Below, piece after piece: positions 43,318 to 55,254 of a stretch of DNA of 64,000 bases. Position 1 is the first letter of the stretch, and each line of letters starts with the position of its first letter. The position numbers were made by a program, and so were the translations under genes. The notes beneath the pieces were generated by a model. That model had not been told where the DNA came from and searched no databases. It saw only the letters and a program-made list of their open reading frames with translations. The DNA is from Elephas maximus indicus (taxonomy: Eukaryota; Chordata; Mammalia; Proboscidea; Elephantidae). Location of the stretch: the NCBI RefSeq assembly GCF_024166365.1, contig NC_064839.1:35042378-35106377 (forward strand), in the 5' to 3' direction.

Positions 43318-44577
43318 TTAGGTGCTGTCCAGTTGGTTCCAACTCATAGCGACCCTATGCACAACAGAACAAAACACTACCTGGTCCTGAGCCATCCTTA
43401 CAATTCTTATGCTTGAGCTCATTGTTGCAGCTACTGTGTCAGTCCACCTCACTGAGGGTCTTCCTCTTTTCTGCTGACCCTGTGCTCTGCCAAGCATGAT
43501 GCCCTTCTCCAGGGACTGATGCCTCCTGACAACATGTCCAAAGTATGTAAGACGCAGTTTCGCCATCCTTGCCTCTAAGGAGCATTCTGGCTGTACTTCT
43601 TCTAAGACAGATTTGTTTGCTCTTTTGGCATTCTATGCTATATTCAGTATCCTTCTCCAACACCACAATTCAAAGGCGTCAATTCTTCTTCGATCTTATT
43701 CATTGTCCAGCTTTCACATGCATACGATGCAATTGAAAATACCATGGCTTGGGTCAGGCGCACCTTAGTCTTCAAGGTGACATCTTTGCTCTTCAATGCT
43801 TTAAAGAGGTCCTTTGCAGCAGATTTACCCAATGCAATGTGTCTTGATTTCTTGACTGCTGCTTCCATGGCTGTTGATTGTGGATCCAAGTAAAATGAAA
43901 TCCTTGACAACTTCAATCTTTTCTGCATTTATCATGATGTGGCTCATTGGTCCATTTGTGAGGATTTTTGTTTTCTTTATGTTGAGGTGCAATCCATACT
44001 GAAGGCAGTGGTCTTTCATCTTCATTAGTAAGTGCTTCAAGTCCTCTTCACTTTCAACAAGCAAGGTTGTGTCATCTGCATAACGCAGGTTGTTAATGAG
44101 TCTTCCTCCAATCCTGATGCCCTGTTCTTCTTAATATAGTCCAGCTGTTCAGATTATTTGCTCAGCATACAGATTGAATAGGTATGGTGAAAGAATACAA
44201 CTCGGACGCACATCTTTCCTAACTTTAAACCAATCAGTATCCCCTTGTTCTGTCCGAACAACTGCCTCTTGATCTATGTAAAGTTTCCTCATGAGCACAA
44301 TTAAGTCTTCTGGAATTCCCATTCTTCCCAACATTATCCATAATTTGTTATGATCCACACAGTCTAATGCCTTTGCACAGTCAATAAAACACGGGTAAAC
44401 ATCCTTCTGGTATTCTCTGCTTTCAGCCAGAATCCATCTGACATCAGCAATGATATCCCTGGTTCCACGTCCTCTTCTGAAGCCAGCCTGAATTTCTGAC
44501 AGTTCCCTGGTGATATACCGCTGCAGCCATGTTTGAATGATCTTCAGCAAAATTTTGCACATGTGCTCTTTGCACAT
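43318..44577 (-). pseudogene. RTE ORF remnant: reverse transcriptase and C-terminal part
   Basis: 44149-44577 encodes palm-domain blocks, including Gln-Ala-Gly-Phe-Arg-Arg-Gly-Arg-Gly and Cys-Ile-Leu-Ser-Pro. A Tyr-Ala-Asp-Asp catalytic box is readable near 44070-44085 on the minus strand. The pieces 43825-44064, 43644-43928 and 43318-43666 carry the thumb and C-terminal region, including a Tyr-Phe-Gly-His-Val-Val-Arg-Arg stretch typical of RTE elements. Stops and shifts separate them. The RT finger region expected before 44577 is deleted. Confidence 0.9.
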
Positions 44578-44578
44578 G

Positions 44579-45616
44579 TCATTTTAATACTTTGTCTTCT
44601 CGAGACGCCCTTTGAAATCTTCTGTTCAGCTCTTTTACTTCATCAATTCTTCCTTTTGCTTTAGCTGCTCGATGTTCGAGAGCAAGTTTCAGAGTCTCCT
44701 CTGACATCCATCTTGGTCTTTTCTTTCTTTCCTGTCTTTTTAGTGACCTCTTGCTTTCTTCATGTATGATGTCCTTAATGTCATTCCACAACTCCTCTGG
44801 TCTTCGGCCACTAGTGTTCAATGCCTCAAATGTATTCTTGAGATGGTCTCTAAATTCAGGTGGGATATATTCAAGGTCATATTTTGGCTCTCGTGGACTT
44901 GCTCTGATTTTCTTCAGTTTCAGCTTGAACTTGCATATGAGCAACTGATGGTCTGTTCCACAGTCGGCCCCTGGCCTTGTTCTGACTGATGATATTGAGC
45001 TTTTCCATTGTCTCTTTCCACAGATGTAGTCAATTTGATTTCTGTGTGTTCCATCTGGCGAGGTCCGTGTGTATAGTCACTTTATGTTGGTGAAAGAAGA
45101 TATTTGCAGTGAAGAAGTCTTTGGTCTTGCAAAATTCTATCATTCGATCTCTGTCATTGTTTCTATCACCAAGGCCATGTTTTCCAACTACTGATCCTTC
45201 TTTGTTTCCAACTTTCGCATTCCAATCGCCAGTAATTACCAATGCATCTTGATTGCCTGTTCGATCAATTTCAGACTGCAGCAGCTGATAAAAATCTTCT
45301 GTTTCTTCATCTTTGGCCCTAGTGGTTGGTGGGTAAATTTGAATAGTAGTCTTATTAACTGGTCTTCCTTGTATAGGTGTATGGATATTATCCTACCACT
45401 GACAGCGTTGTACTTCAGGATAGATCTTGAAACATTCTTTTTGACAATGAATGCAACACCAGTCCTCTTCAAGCTGTCATTCCCAGCATAGTAGACTATA
45501 TGATTGTCCGATTCAAAATGGCCAACACCAGTCCATTTCAGCTCACCAAAGCCTAGGATATTGATGTTTATTTTCCTAGATTCATACTTAGTACATTCTA
45601 GGTTCTGATTATTAAT
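44579..45616 (-). pseudogene. RTE ORF remnant: endonuclease part
   Basis: Three broken open pieces remain. 45236-45472 is N-terminal endonuclease. 45030-45242 contains the Gly-Asp-Trp-Asn-Ala-Lys-Val-Gly motif of apurinic-type endonucleases. 44579-44944 holds the linker rich in Lys and Arg. Frame changes near 45060 and elsewhere disable it. The enzyme would nick the DNA target for LINE insertion. Confidence 0.88.
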
Positions 45617-45889
45617 GGATGTTTGCAGCTGTTTCTTCTCATTTTAAGTCACACCACATCAGCAAATGAAGGTCCTGAAAGCTTCCAGTATCACAGCTAC
45701 ACGCAAGGCCCCACAGTACGACAAACTGACAGACACTTGGGGGTCCAGTTCCTTAATCACTTAAAAAAAAAATTTTTTTTTAATTGCTGTAAGAATATGT
45801 ATAACAACATTTGCCAATTCATTTTCAGGCTTCAATACCATTTATAATATAACAGTAACAGCAGCAACACTTAGATAGTTAACCACATA

Positions 45890-46110
45890 CCAGACTCTGG
45901 CTGAGTACTTGATAAGAATTCTTATCGAATCTTCTTCCAACAACGCTATGATGTATGGGGACTGTTCTTTCTATGTTAGAAAGAGAGAAACAGACACTCA
46001 AGGGTTTACAGTTAATTTTCTTGAGGTCACCCAGCTAGTTAGAGGCACATTTCAGATTACAATCCAAATCCCTCTAGATTCAGTTTATACACTGACGTTC
46101 TTGGTGCTAT
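45890..46110 (-). repeat. MIR fragment
   Basis: CTTGAGGTCACCCAGCTAGT with decayed flanks. Confidence 0.5.
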
Positions 46111-46500
46111 AGAGAGCCATCTGCACAAATGGTTTGAGAGAGGCATTCAGGAGGCTGGCAGCCCAGTCCTGTTCAGAGTCAGCTCTTAGCATAAGAAATT
46201 TCCTTCTCTGTGAGGGTTGTCTTGCTGTCTATTTTCTCCCTTTGCCCTTACCTTGCCCTCTGGTACCATTGTGACCGGCACTTCTCGAAGGAGTCAGTGA
46301 GCCTGTCTCCTCTCCCAGGCAGCTCCTCACCAGTCTGTCACTCTGTGCAGGGCTACTTACCGTACTGACCCCTTTGCCCTTTGCTTCTGGATTCCTTCCA
46401 TGGGTCAATGCTCCTCTGAAAGCACCACTCTTGGAAAGGAAAACAACATTCATCGTTTAGGGCATTAGATTGCAACCCTGAGAATGTACTTATCAAACCA
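46111..46500. other. Intron 2 stretch, nothing recognised
   Basis: No gene-like or repeat signal was seen. Confidence 0.4.
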
Positions 46501-46730
46501 CAAATAGAATCAGACAGAACAGAACTATACAGTCTCCCTTATCCCGAATGCCTTATTTCTGATAATGCAAATGAAGTTTGCATTAGGGGTTTTAGAAGCC
46601 ACATCACACTGGTTGAAGTTACATTCAACCAAACATCTATCTCTCCTTCAATTCAACCCTCTCATTAAAGAAAAGCTTTGTTTACATGAAGGCAGGAAAA
46701 TGTACAAACCGATTTAAACCATACTCAGAA

Positions 46731-46916
46731 AAACCAAACCCATTGCCGTGGCATCGATTCTAACTCAGAGCAACCCTATAGGACAGAGTAGAATTGCCCC
46801 ATAGGGTTTCCAGGCCTTGACTACAACATCTTTATCCAGTGGAGCAGCTAATGGGTTGGAACCACCATCCTTTCAGTAGAAGCTGAATGCTTAACTACTG
46901 AACCACAAGGCCTCCT
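46731..46916 (-). mobile_element. AfroSINE (longer type)
   Basis: AACCAAACCCATTGCCGTGG tail and an AACCACAAGGCCTCC head in reverse. CAACATCTTTATCCAGTGGA is the longer-type insert. Confidence 0.88.
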
Positions 46917-46929
46917 TTTAAAGGGTACC

Positions 46930-47081
46930 AAAAGAAAACCCACTGTTACCGAATTGATTCCAGCTCATAGTGACCCTAGAGGACCGACAGAACTGCCCTA
47001 TAGGGCTTCCAGGGAGTGGCTGGTGAATTTGAACTGCTGACATTTTGATTAGCAGCCGAGCTTTTAACCACTGGGCCATAC
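46930..47081 (-). mobile_element. AfroSINE
   Basis: AAAACCCACTGTTACCGAAT, TCATAGTGACCCTAGAGG and TTAACCACTGGGCCATAC, lying next to the preceding copy in the same orientation. Confidence 0.88.
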
Positions 47082-47084
47082 AAA

Positions 47085-47620
47085 AGAATATAAAATAAAT
47101 TGTCTCCCTCTTACCTCTAACCCCCTCCATCAGCAATCCATCTCCTCCCAGACAACCAGAATTACTAATTTCTTGTGTATCTTTCTGAAGGTATTCTAAG
47201 CATATACTCCATACTATTTTGCTTAAAAAAAAAAATTTTTTTTTTTAAACAAAGTGATATAGTTTAGAGATCTTCCCATATTGTTACATTATAGATTTAC
47301 TTGGGTCTTTTAGCAGCTGCCTCATTTTTTTTTTTTAATTTCTGCATTCTTTCTATTGAGCATATGCCCATTACATACCACTTCCCTGTTGGCATTGTTT
47401 CTGTCTTTTGTCCCAATAAACAATCTGCAGGGACTCTTCTTGAACATCTATCTTTGTGCATGAGTGTAAGTCTGTCTGGGATGAAGTCCTAGATAGAGGT
47501 GGGCTCTGCTGGATGAAAGGGTTTAAACATGTAAAATCTATGAATAAGGTCAGAATGCTTTCCATAAAAGTAGCATCGGTTCCTACTGGCCAACGATGTC
47601 TGAGGCATGTGACCCCCCAC
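47085..47620 (-). repeat. Old L1-like fragment
   Basis: ACAATCTGCAGGGACTC and the AGATAGAGGTGGGCTCTGCT region resemble reverse old L1. It holds A/T-runs at 47226-47246. Confidence 0.4.
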
Positions 47621-47629
47621 ATCTTTGCT

Positions 47630-47795
47630 GATATGGTTTATGCCCTGCATATTACAGATGAGAAAACTCACCCAGGAAGAATGAAAGGGACTTGCCTGAG
47701 GACACATCATCCCAACACACCCCGCAGAACTGGGTCACCTGACTTAGCATCTAACATTCTTCTTACTAGACCAGCTGACCAGAGGCCCTGCCTCC
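47630..47795 (-). repeat. MIR fragment
   Basis: GCATATTACAGATGAGAAAA and CTGGGTCACCTGACTTAGC. Confidence 0.5.
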
Positions 47796-48060
47796 AGCAC
47801 CCTTTCCTTCTCCAGTCATGTGTTGGTCATCTCCCTTCTTTCCTACCACCCACATGGACTCCTGCATATTGTGTTGAAGAGATTTTCAGAGGGTTTGAGG
47901 GGACCTTGAGGCTCCTTCTGATTGGCCTATAGCTTACTTCCCAAGCCTTCTGAGCATTTTCAAAAATAGAAATTATTCTCATATAGAGAAAATAGCAAAC
48001 AATTTACAAATGGTCCTCTGCAATTTTTTTTTTTAACTTTATGAATGGGTAATTATTCAT

Positions 48061-48269
48061 AAAAGTCCCTGGGTGGTACAAATGTTTAACACATTTGACT
48101 GTTAACCAAAAGGTTGGAGGTTCCAGTCCACCCAGAGGTACCTTGGAAAAAAGGCCTGGCTATCTATCTACTTCTGAAAAATCAGCCATTGAAAACACTG
48201 TGGAGCACAGTTCTAATCTGACACACATGGGGTCCCCATGAGTCAAGATGACTCAATGACGACTGGTTT
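48061..48269 (+). mobile_element. AfroSINE, divergent type, with 11-bp target-site duplication
   Basis: AAAAGTCCCTGGGTGGTACA head, GACTGTTAACCAAAAGGTTG and GGTCCCCATGAGTCAAGATG. TAATTATTCAT lies at 48050-48060 and 48270-48280. Confidence 0.94.
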
Positions 48270-48289
48270 TAATTATTCATGTGGTTAAA

Positions 48290-48700
48290 AGAAATCAAAC
48301 AATATAAAAAGTAGACAATGAAAAGTTTTCTTCCACCCTGACCCCCCTTTTGGTCCAATGCTTATTAGTTTCTTCTAAAGTTTCTGTATGGAAATATAAG
48401 CAAATTTGAACATATATTCTTATCCCCTTCCTTTTAGTTACACTGCTTTGCACCTTGCTTTTATCACCGAAAAATATGCCTTGAAATCCATTCTACAACA
48501 GTGCATAAAGAGCTTTCTCGTTTGTTTTATAGCCGCGTGGTATTCCATTGTAAGGAAAGTCTGTGATTTACTTAACTAATCCCCTGTTGATGCATGCTTG
48601 GGCTATTTCCCCTGTTTTCCTATTACAAATAATGCCTTAATGAATAACTCTGTACATACATCATTTTTCATATGTGTAAGTCTGCAATTCTTGATCACGT
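48290..48700 (-). repeat. Old L1-like fragment
   Basis: TGGTATTCCATTGTAAGGAA and the CCCCTGTTGATGCATGCTTG region are reverse L1. Confidence 0.55.
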
Positions 48701-49700
48701 TGGAAAATGAGAAAAACCCAAGCAAATGTGCCAGTGGGTCTTTTGCAAGAGCTGCAACCAAGAAAATAAAAAGTTTGAGGACCGCTGCTGGGACAGGTGC
48801 CACAACTCCTTATGGTGGAAGTAACTGGACTGCAGCATCTTGTGTGAGTTAGCCAAGCGACCTGTGGCTATGCCCCAGCACATACCAAAGTCCTTGTCTG
48901 GAACCTGTGTGTTGGTTTTCTTCATGTCATTTTATTTTCTTATTTTCATTTTCTTGCCTACTTGGATTTCTTGGAGTGAGCACCCCAGTTTGAGATACTT
49001 CTGCTTTTTTCCCCATACTCGTCATATATAAGTGGGATTTCTTGTGGGTTTATTTTTCAGGGGCCTGAGCAGGGGCACACTTGGAGGGTGGAGTGATTAC
49101 CTGTTCAACCAATCAGAGTTGATTTAGCAAATACTCTTGGAAGTAACCGCCTTTCACATCAGTACTTACTTGTTCTTGATAATAAAAAATGATGCTGGCA
49201 TCCATTAAAAAAAAAAAAAGCCTCCTTGTAAGCTCTGTTGGACAAGTGAGCACTTGTTTTAGAGTCATTTGTAAATGCATGTGACCTGGAGACTCTGGGA
49301 AATGCCTAACTTCTGTAGCTTTTGCTTCCAGCTATTCTTTTGGGCTGTTTTAGCAGCTTTCTTCAAATGTCAGAGGCAAAGGGTCCAAGCTTTTTCAGCA
49401 CAACCCAAATTTGGAAATGGTACAATCCTCGCGTTGGCTCTTTGTGGAAGACGTTTCTAGACCTTGTTCTTCAGTTGTTGAATGGACCCAGATTCCAAAT
49501 TCCTCCACCACTTTCCTGTGTTTCCCCAGCCAGCGTCAGCACATTTCTGCGCTAGGCTGTAGCCCCCAGATTGGCGCATTTCTTTCTGAGTTGTGTTCTT
49601 TACAGAGAATAAATCTGTGGTTTTAGCAATCTGTCTTTGTGCCCTGTGTGGATTTGGACAATGTTGCATTAACTACTCTCTGGAGCTTCTCTCCTGCCTC
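48701..49700. other. Intron 2 stretch, unassigned
   Basis: 48701-48860 looks compositionally unlike its neighbours but matches no family I recognise. An A-run at 49207-49219 follows AT-rich sequence. No ORF of note is present. Confidence 0.4.
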
Positions 49701-49704
49701 GAGG

Positions 49705-49950
49705 CAGAGTAGTTAAGAGTGGTTAAGGACAGAAGATTTGGCACTGGCTGTTCTGGGTGTGCATCTTACTTTGAAGACTGACTGGCTGTGTGACCTTCTT
49801 AAGCAAATGACTTAAGTCTTCCTGGGCCACAGTTGCTCATCATCAGCAACCCTGGGGATTAAAAAACCCCACCTGATTCACAGGAGACAATGTTTGCAAA
49901 GCACTGGCACGGAGCCATCACATAATGACTATCATTATGTTGACTATTTA
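49705..49950 (+). repeat. MIR fragment
   Basis: GACTGGCTGTGTGACCTTCT and GCAAAGCACTGGCACGGAGC. Confidence 0.6.
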
Positions 49951-50109
49951 TTTTTATAATTATTGTTAGTTAGGAATTATTTTTGCTTCTCTTTTCCTTT
50001 CCCACTTTTTCATAACTGATCCTGGCATCACTGAGTGTGTGGATTGTGTCTTTTTGAACCCTGGGACTTTGACTTATGGGTCCTTCTCAAAGGAGAACCC
50101 TAATAATGA

Positions 50110-50510
50110 TCTTTTTACAGGTTTATTGAGGTATAATTTGCATACCATATAATTTAACTACTGTGTACTTATACATTTAAATAAGTTTTATAAATCTACA
50201 CAGTTGCACTGCATCCACCACAATCCAGAGTTAGAATACTCTTATCACCCCCAAAAGTTCCCTCCTGCCTAGATGCAGTCAGGCCCCACCCTCAGCTTCA
50301 GGCAACCACTGATCTATTTTCTGTCTCTAGCTTTCTAGGATTTTCATATAAGTGGAATATGTAGGCTTTCATGAATAGGTTCTTTCATTTAGCATAATCC
50401 TTTTAAGGTTCATATATTATTGTATTTATCAGTATTTTGTTCCTTTTCACTGCTGAGTAGCTATACCATACTTTTTCCATTCTAATAACTAATTATATGT
50501 TGATTTTTTT
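50110..50510 (-). repeat. Old L1 fragment
   Basis: TTTATTGAGGTATAATTTGC, AGGCAACCACTGATCTATTT and CACTGCTGAGTAGCTATACC are reverse old-L1 landmarks. Confidence 0.7.
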
Positions 50511-50570
50511 TTTAAGTGGGTACATAGAAGAAAGTTGGGAAGGAAGGTCCTTTAAAAAAAACAGTAGCAA

Positions 50571-52757
50571 TTTCAGAACCTATTATACCTGGTACAGGTA
50601 CAACAATAGATACATGGACCAATGGAACAGAATTGAGAATCCAGACATAAATCCATCCACATATGAGCAGCTGATATTTGACAAAGGCCCCAAAACAGTT
50701 AAATGGGGAAAAGACAGTCTTTAACAAATGGTGCTGGCATAACTGGATATCCATCTGCAAAAAAATGAAACAAGACCCATACCTCACTCCATGCACAAAA
50801 ACTAACTCAAAATTGATCAAAGACCTAAATATAAAATCTAAAACGATAAAGATCATGGAAGAAAAAATAGGGACAATGTTAGAAGCCCTAATACATGGCA
50901 TAAACAGTATAGAAAACATTATAAAGAACGTAGAAGAAAAACTAGATAACTGGGAACTTCTAAAAATCAAACACTTATGGTCATCCGAAGACTTCACCAA
51001 ATGAGTAAAAAGATTACCTACAGACTGGGAAAAAGTTTTTAGCTATGACATTTCTGATCAGCGCCTGATCTCTAAAATCTACATGATACTGCAAAAACTC
51101 AACTGCAAAAAGACAAATAACCCAATTAAAAAATGGGCAAAAGATATGAATAGAAACTTCACTAAAGAAGACATTCAGATAGCTAACAGACATATGAGGA
51201 AATGTTCACCATCATTAGCCATTAGAAAAATGCAGATCAAAACTACAATGAGATTTCATCTCACTCCAACAAGGCTGGCATTAATCCAAAAAATACAAAA
51301 GAATATAAATGTTGGAGAGGCTGTGGAGAGACTATAACAATTCTACACTGCTGGTGGGATTGTCAAATGGTACAACCACTTTGGAAATCGATTTGGCGCT
51401 TCCTTAAAAAGCTAGAAATAGAGCTACCATATGATCCAGCAATTCCACTCCTTGGAATATATCCTAGAGAAATAAGAGCCTTTACATGAACAGATATATG
51501 CACACCCATGTTTATTGCAGCACTGTTTACAATAGCAACAACATGGAAGCAACCAAGGTGCCCATCAATGGGTGAATGGATAAATAAATTATGGTATATT
51601 CACACAATGGAATACTACGCAGCGATAAAGAACAGTGAGGAATCTGTGAAACATTTCATAACATGGAGAAACCTGGAAGGCATTATGCTGAGTGAAATTA
51701 GTCAGTTGCAAAAGGACAAATATTGTATAAGACCACTATTATAAGAACTTGAGAAATAGTTTAAACTGAGAAGAAAACATTCTTTTGTGGTTATGAGGTG
51801 GGGAGGGAGGAGGAGGGAGAGGGGTATTCACTAATTAGATAGTAAATAAGAACTACTTTAGGTGAAGGGAAAGACAACACACAGTACAGGGGAGGTCAGC
51901 ACAATTGGACTATACCAAAAAAAAAAAAAAGTTTCCTGAATGAACTGAATGCTTCGAAGGCCAGCGTGGCAGGGGCAGGGGTCTGGGGACCATGGTTTCA
52001 GGGGGCATCTAAGTCAATTGGCATGATAAAATCTATTAACGAAACATTCTGCATCCCACTTTGAAGAGTGGCGTCTGGGGTCTTAAATGCTAGCAAGCAG
52101 CCATCTAAGATGCATCAATTGGTCTCAACCCACCTGGATCAAAGGAGAATGAAGAACACTAAGGACACAAGGCGATTACGAGCCCAAGAGACAGAAAGGG
52201 CCACATGAACCAGAGACTACATCAACCTGAGACCAGAAGAACTAGATGGTGCCTGGCTACAACCGATGACTGCCCTGACAGGGAATACAACAGAGAATCC
52301 CTGAGGGAGCAGGAGAGCAGTGGGATGCAGACCCCAAATTCTCATAAAAAGACCAGACTTAGTGGTCTGACTGAGACTGGAAGGACTCCGGTGGTCATGG
52401 CCCCCAGACCTTTTGTTGGCCCAGGACAGGAACCATTCCTGAAGCCAACTCTTCAGACATGGATTGGACTGGACAATGTGTTGGAGAGGGATGCTGGTGA
52501 GGAGTGAGCTTCTTGGATCAGGTGGACACTTGAGACTATGTTGGCATCTCCTGCCTGGAGGGGAGATGAGAGGGTAGAGGGGGTTAGAAGCTGGCGAAAA
52601 GGACACGAAAAAAGAGTGGAGGGAGAGTGGGCTGTCTCATTAGGGGGAGAGTAATTGGGAGTGTGTAGCAAGGTGTATGGTGGATTTTTGTGTGAGAGAC
52701 TGACTTGATTGGTGAACTTTCACTTAAAGCACAATAAAAATTATTAAAAAAAAAAAA
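50571..52757 (+). mobile_element. L1 LINE, 3' half (end of ORF2 plus 3' UTR and poly-A)
   Basis: It is collinear with the larger L1 from about 8868 onward (TTTCAGAACCTATTATAC), with a 24-nt deletion at about 50589. ORF2 pieces 50678-51004, 51083-51337 and 51508-51744 are broken by a shift near 50722, a TGA at about 51002 and others. The 3' UTR follows and ends at AATAAA and an A-run (52733-52760). It is more worn than the 6601-11060 copy. It lies in CDH1 intron 2 in sense orientation. Confidence 0.95.
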
Positions 52758-52954
52758 AAATAGCATCCAGACTCTAATTTTAGGGGAACAGGGGACTTAA
52801 AAGGATAAAAGACAGGAGGAGAAAGTGAGTTCCAAAAGAGGTGTAGACCAGGATCTGAAGGACATAAAAATAACAGGGGTTAACAGTGGTTTCCCTGTGT
52901 GCTGAAATCATGAGTACTTTGTGTATTTGGCTCATCTATGCTTGCTTTTTTTGT

Positions 52955-53420
52955 TAACAGCTTAATGAGATATAATTCACATGTCATAAATTAAACCATT
53001 TAAAGTGTATCATTCACTGGCTTTCAGAATATTCACAGAGTGCAACCATCACCACAGTCAATTTCAGAACGTTTTCATCACCCCAAAAAGAAACCCCACA
53101 GCTCTTAGCCACACACCCCAAATCTCCCCACTTTCCAGCCCTAGGCAAACACTACTTTCTGTCTGGAGATTTGCCAATTCTGGACGTTTCGTATGAATGG
53201 AGCCATCCTATATGTGGTCTTTTATAACTGTCTTCTTTTACTTAGCCTAATGTTTTCAAGGTTCATTCATGTTGTTGCATGTATCACTTCATTCCTTTTT
53301 ATGGTTTATTATATTCCATTGTATGGATCTACCACCATTTATTTATTTATCCATTACTTAACGGACATTTTCGGTTATTATAAATAATGCTATTCTGTCA
53401 TCTACGTTCCGTAACATTTC
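52955..53420 (-). repeat. Old L1 fragment
   Basis: AATGAGATATAATTCACATG, CAACCATCACCACAGTCAAT and TTATATTCCATTGTATGGAT. Confidence 0.75.
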
Positions 53421-53679
53421 TTCTAGTGTGTACAAGATACTGTTTTTGAAATAAAAAAAAAAATTCATTTGAGGGAAAAATAGACATGGGTAACAAAGCA
53501 CTTGACAGAAAGCAACTGAGGAATGTGGGAGGTATGTGTTTCTCTGGTCATGTTAGGACCCGACAGCAGAGGGTAAATGGAAAGTTGTGGGTATGCATGT
53601 GTCCTGACTCTCTGAGGCAGAGGTAAGAAAAGAAGGAGGCCAGAAATCCTGAAGACCAGGTTGTGGAGAAGAAGTAGGA

Positions 53680-53880
53680 CTACAGGAGTTAAGAACGTGG
53701 GCTTTGGGGTCAGCTGGACCTGGGTTTGAATCCCAGCTCTGCCACTCATTAGCTGTGTGGCCCTGGGAGAGTCACTTAACATCTCTGAACCTTTACTTAT
53801 AAACTGGGGAAAGTAATAAATAAGTCCTTCACTAGTTGTTGTGATAATATGTGTAAAGTTGTTATTATGCCTAAGGGCAG
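53680..53880 (+). repeat. MIR
   Basis: GGGTTTGAATCCCAGCTCTG and AGCTGTGTGGCCCTGGGAGA. Confidence 0.8.
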
Positions 53881-53894
53881 CTTTTGTAAGCAAT

Positions 53895-54065
53895 TCTTGG
53901 TTCTCATAGACTTTAGAAGCACCTGGGGAGGGTTTTAAAAATACCTGTACCTGGGCCCACCAGCCCTGGAGATTTGGATTCAGTTAGACTGGGGCACGGC
54001 CCAGGCACGGGTATTTTAAAAAAAGTGTCCCAGGAGATTCTACGTGTAGTGTACATTGGACCCTG
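53895..54065 (+). repeat. MER5-like DNA transposon fragment
   Basis: AGCACCTGGGGAGGGTTTTA, CCTGGGCCCACCAGCCCTGG and GTCCCAGGAGATTCTACGTG. Confidence 0.6.
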
Positions 54066-55250
54066 GATAGAAATGATGTTAGGAGTTTTTTTGGTCAATG
54101 TACTTTATTTCACAAATGGGAAACAGGCCTGGCAAAGCCTTACCTCTACGTTAAGGTCTAGGACCCAGTCCCTCACCTCTGAGGCCTGTCAGCTCCCCCT
54201 TCCCTTGAGGGGTTAGCAAGGGTGGGGAAGTGGGTTCAGTTTCTTTGGAATTTGGAACACAAGGCCCACCCTGGTCTGGGGGACCCAAAAGAAAGGAAGA
54301 GTGTGCAGATACTAAGGTATGTGAGGGAGCCTTTTCTTTTTAATCAATAAGCAAACAGTTCTTAGAGTTGCCCAACCTTGGCTGCAGGAATGTTTTCTGG
54401 GTTGCAGCCCAGGAAAAAGATTAATTATTGCCACTGTAGTTAGACAGGTGGGGTGGGATGTCTATATATTCAGCAAAAGGCCAGAAGCTAGGACAATAAA
54501 ACTCTAATTTGTTGTGGAAGCCAGAGGGCCTCCCCATTCTCCTTGTTCTTTTTGAGAAAAACTCCCTGTGGTAGACAGGCGTGAGTGACCTGGGAAGAAG
54601 TTCCCCCTCCACCTCTGTAGGCCTCCAGATGTTGCTGCCAGCACCCTGTTAGAGCCCCCCCCCGTCTTGTTCCTGAAATGAATTGGGATGGGAGTCCTTG
54701 CCAGTTAGTACTCAGCCCTAGAAAATTCAAACGAAGCACTCAGTCTCCTCAGACTTGAGCATCCTTGTCAGTCTTGTGCCAACTCCTCAGACTTGAGTGA
54801 AGAAGCAGCCCCCATCCTCCAGCTTTCCCATCCAAGCCAATGGAACCATATCCAGGCCGGAATGTTGAAACGAACCTGGGTGGGGTCTTATCAACGGGCA
54901 CTGGCAGTTTCTGTGCTATCCAGGAGAGGCTTAGAAAGGAAAAGATTTTAAGCTATTTTTTCTTTTCATGCCCTGTTCTCAAAAAGATCAAGGGAGGGCC
55001 CTCTGGCCCTTCTAAGGCTGAAGGAACAGGAGCTAAAGATGACCCTAGGCCTGTGTGGGACCTTGTACTAAAATTACTTTAATTCCAATAAATATTGGCC
55101 TCAGGAGGGTAGGAATCTTTATCTGCTATGTTCAAGGCTAGGCCTTCAGTACTAGAACAGGGCCCAGCATGCAGCAGGCATGCAGTACTTAGGTAAGCCT
55201 AGAACTCTTGCCCTCACGTTGCCACGTGGCTCACTCACTTGCTAAATACA
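54066..55250. other. Intron 2 stretch, nothing recognised
   Basis: A C-run lies at 54655-54663. There are short open frames without support. Confidence 0.4.
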
Positions 55251-55254
55251 CAAA

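Larger units (their letters stand above)
43310..45741 (-). mobile_element. RTE/BovB-type LINE, near full span with internal deletions
   Basis: Read on the minus strand it runs from a 5' UTR-like start (about 45741) through endonuclease, RT and C-terminal region to the 3' end CTAACAACAATAAG at about 43310. Coding is broken into pieces in several frames, so it is inactive. Short inserts and losses lie in the 5' part, and the section between endonuclease and RT is missing at about 44577. The 3' 35-40 bp (GGGTCGCTATGAGTTGGAAC) match the AfroSINE tail, which fits this LINE family mobilising the SINEs. Confidence 0.93.

Noticed and set aside
47456-47932. 158-codon open frame in intron 2
   Set aside because: It runs through old L1-like and MIR-like repeat sequence with no conserved domain.
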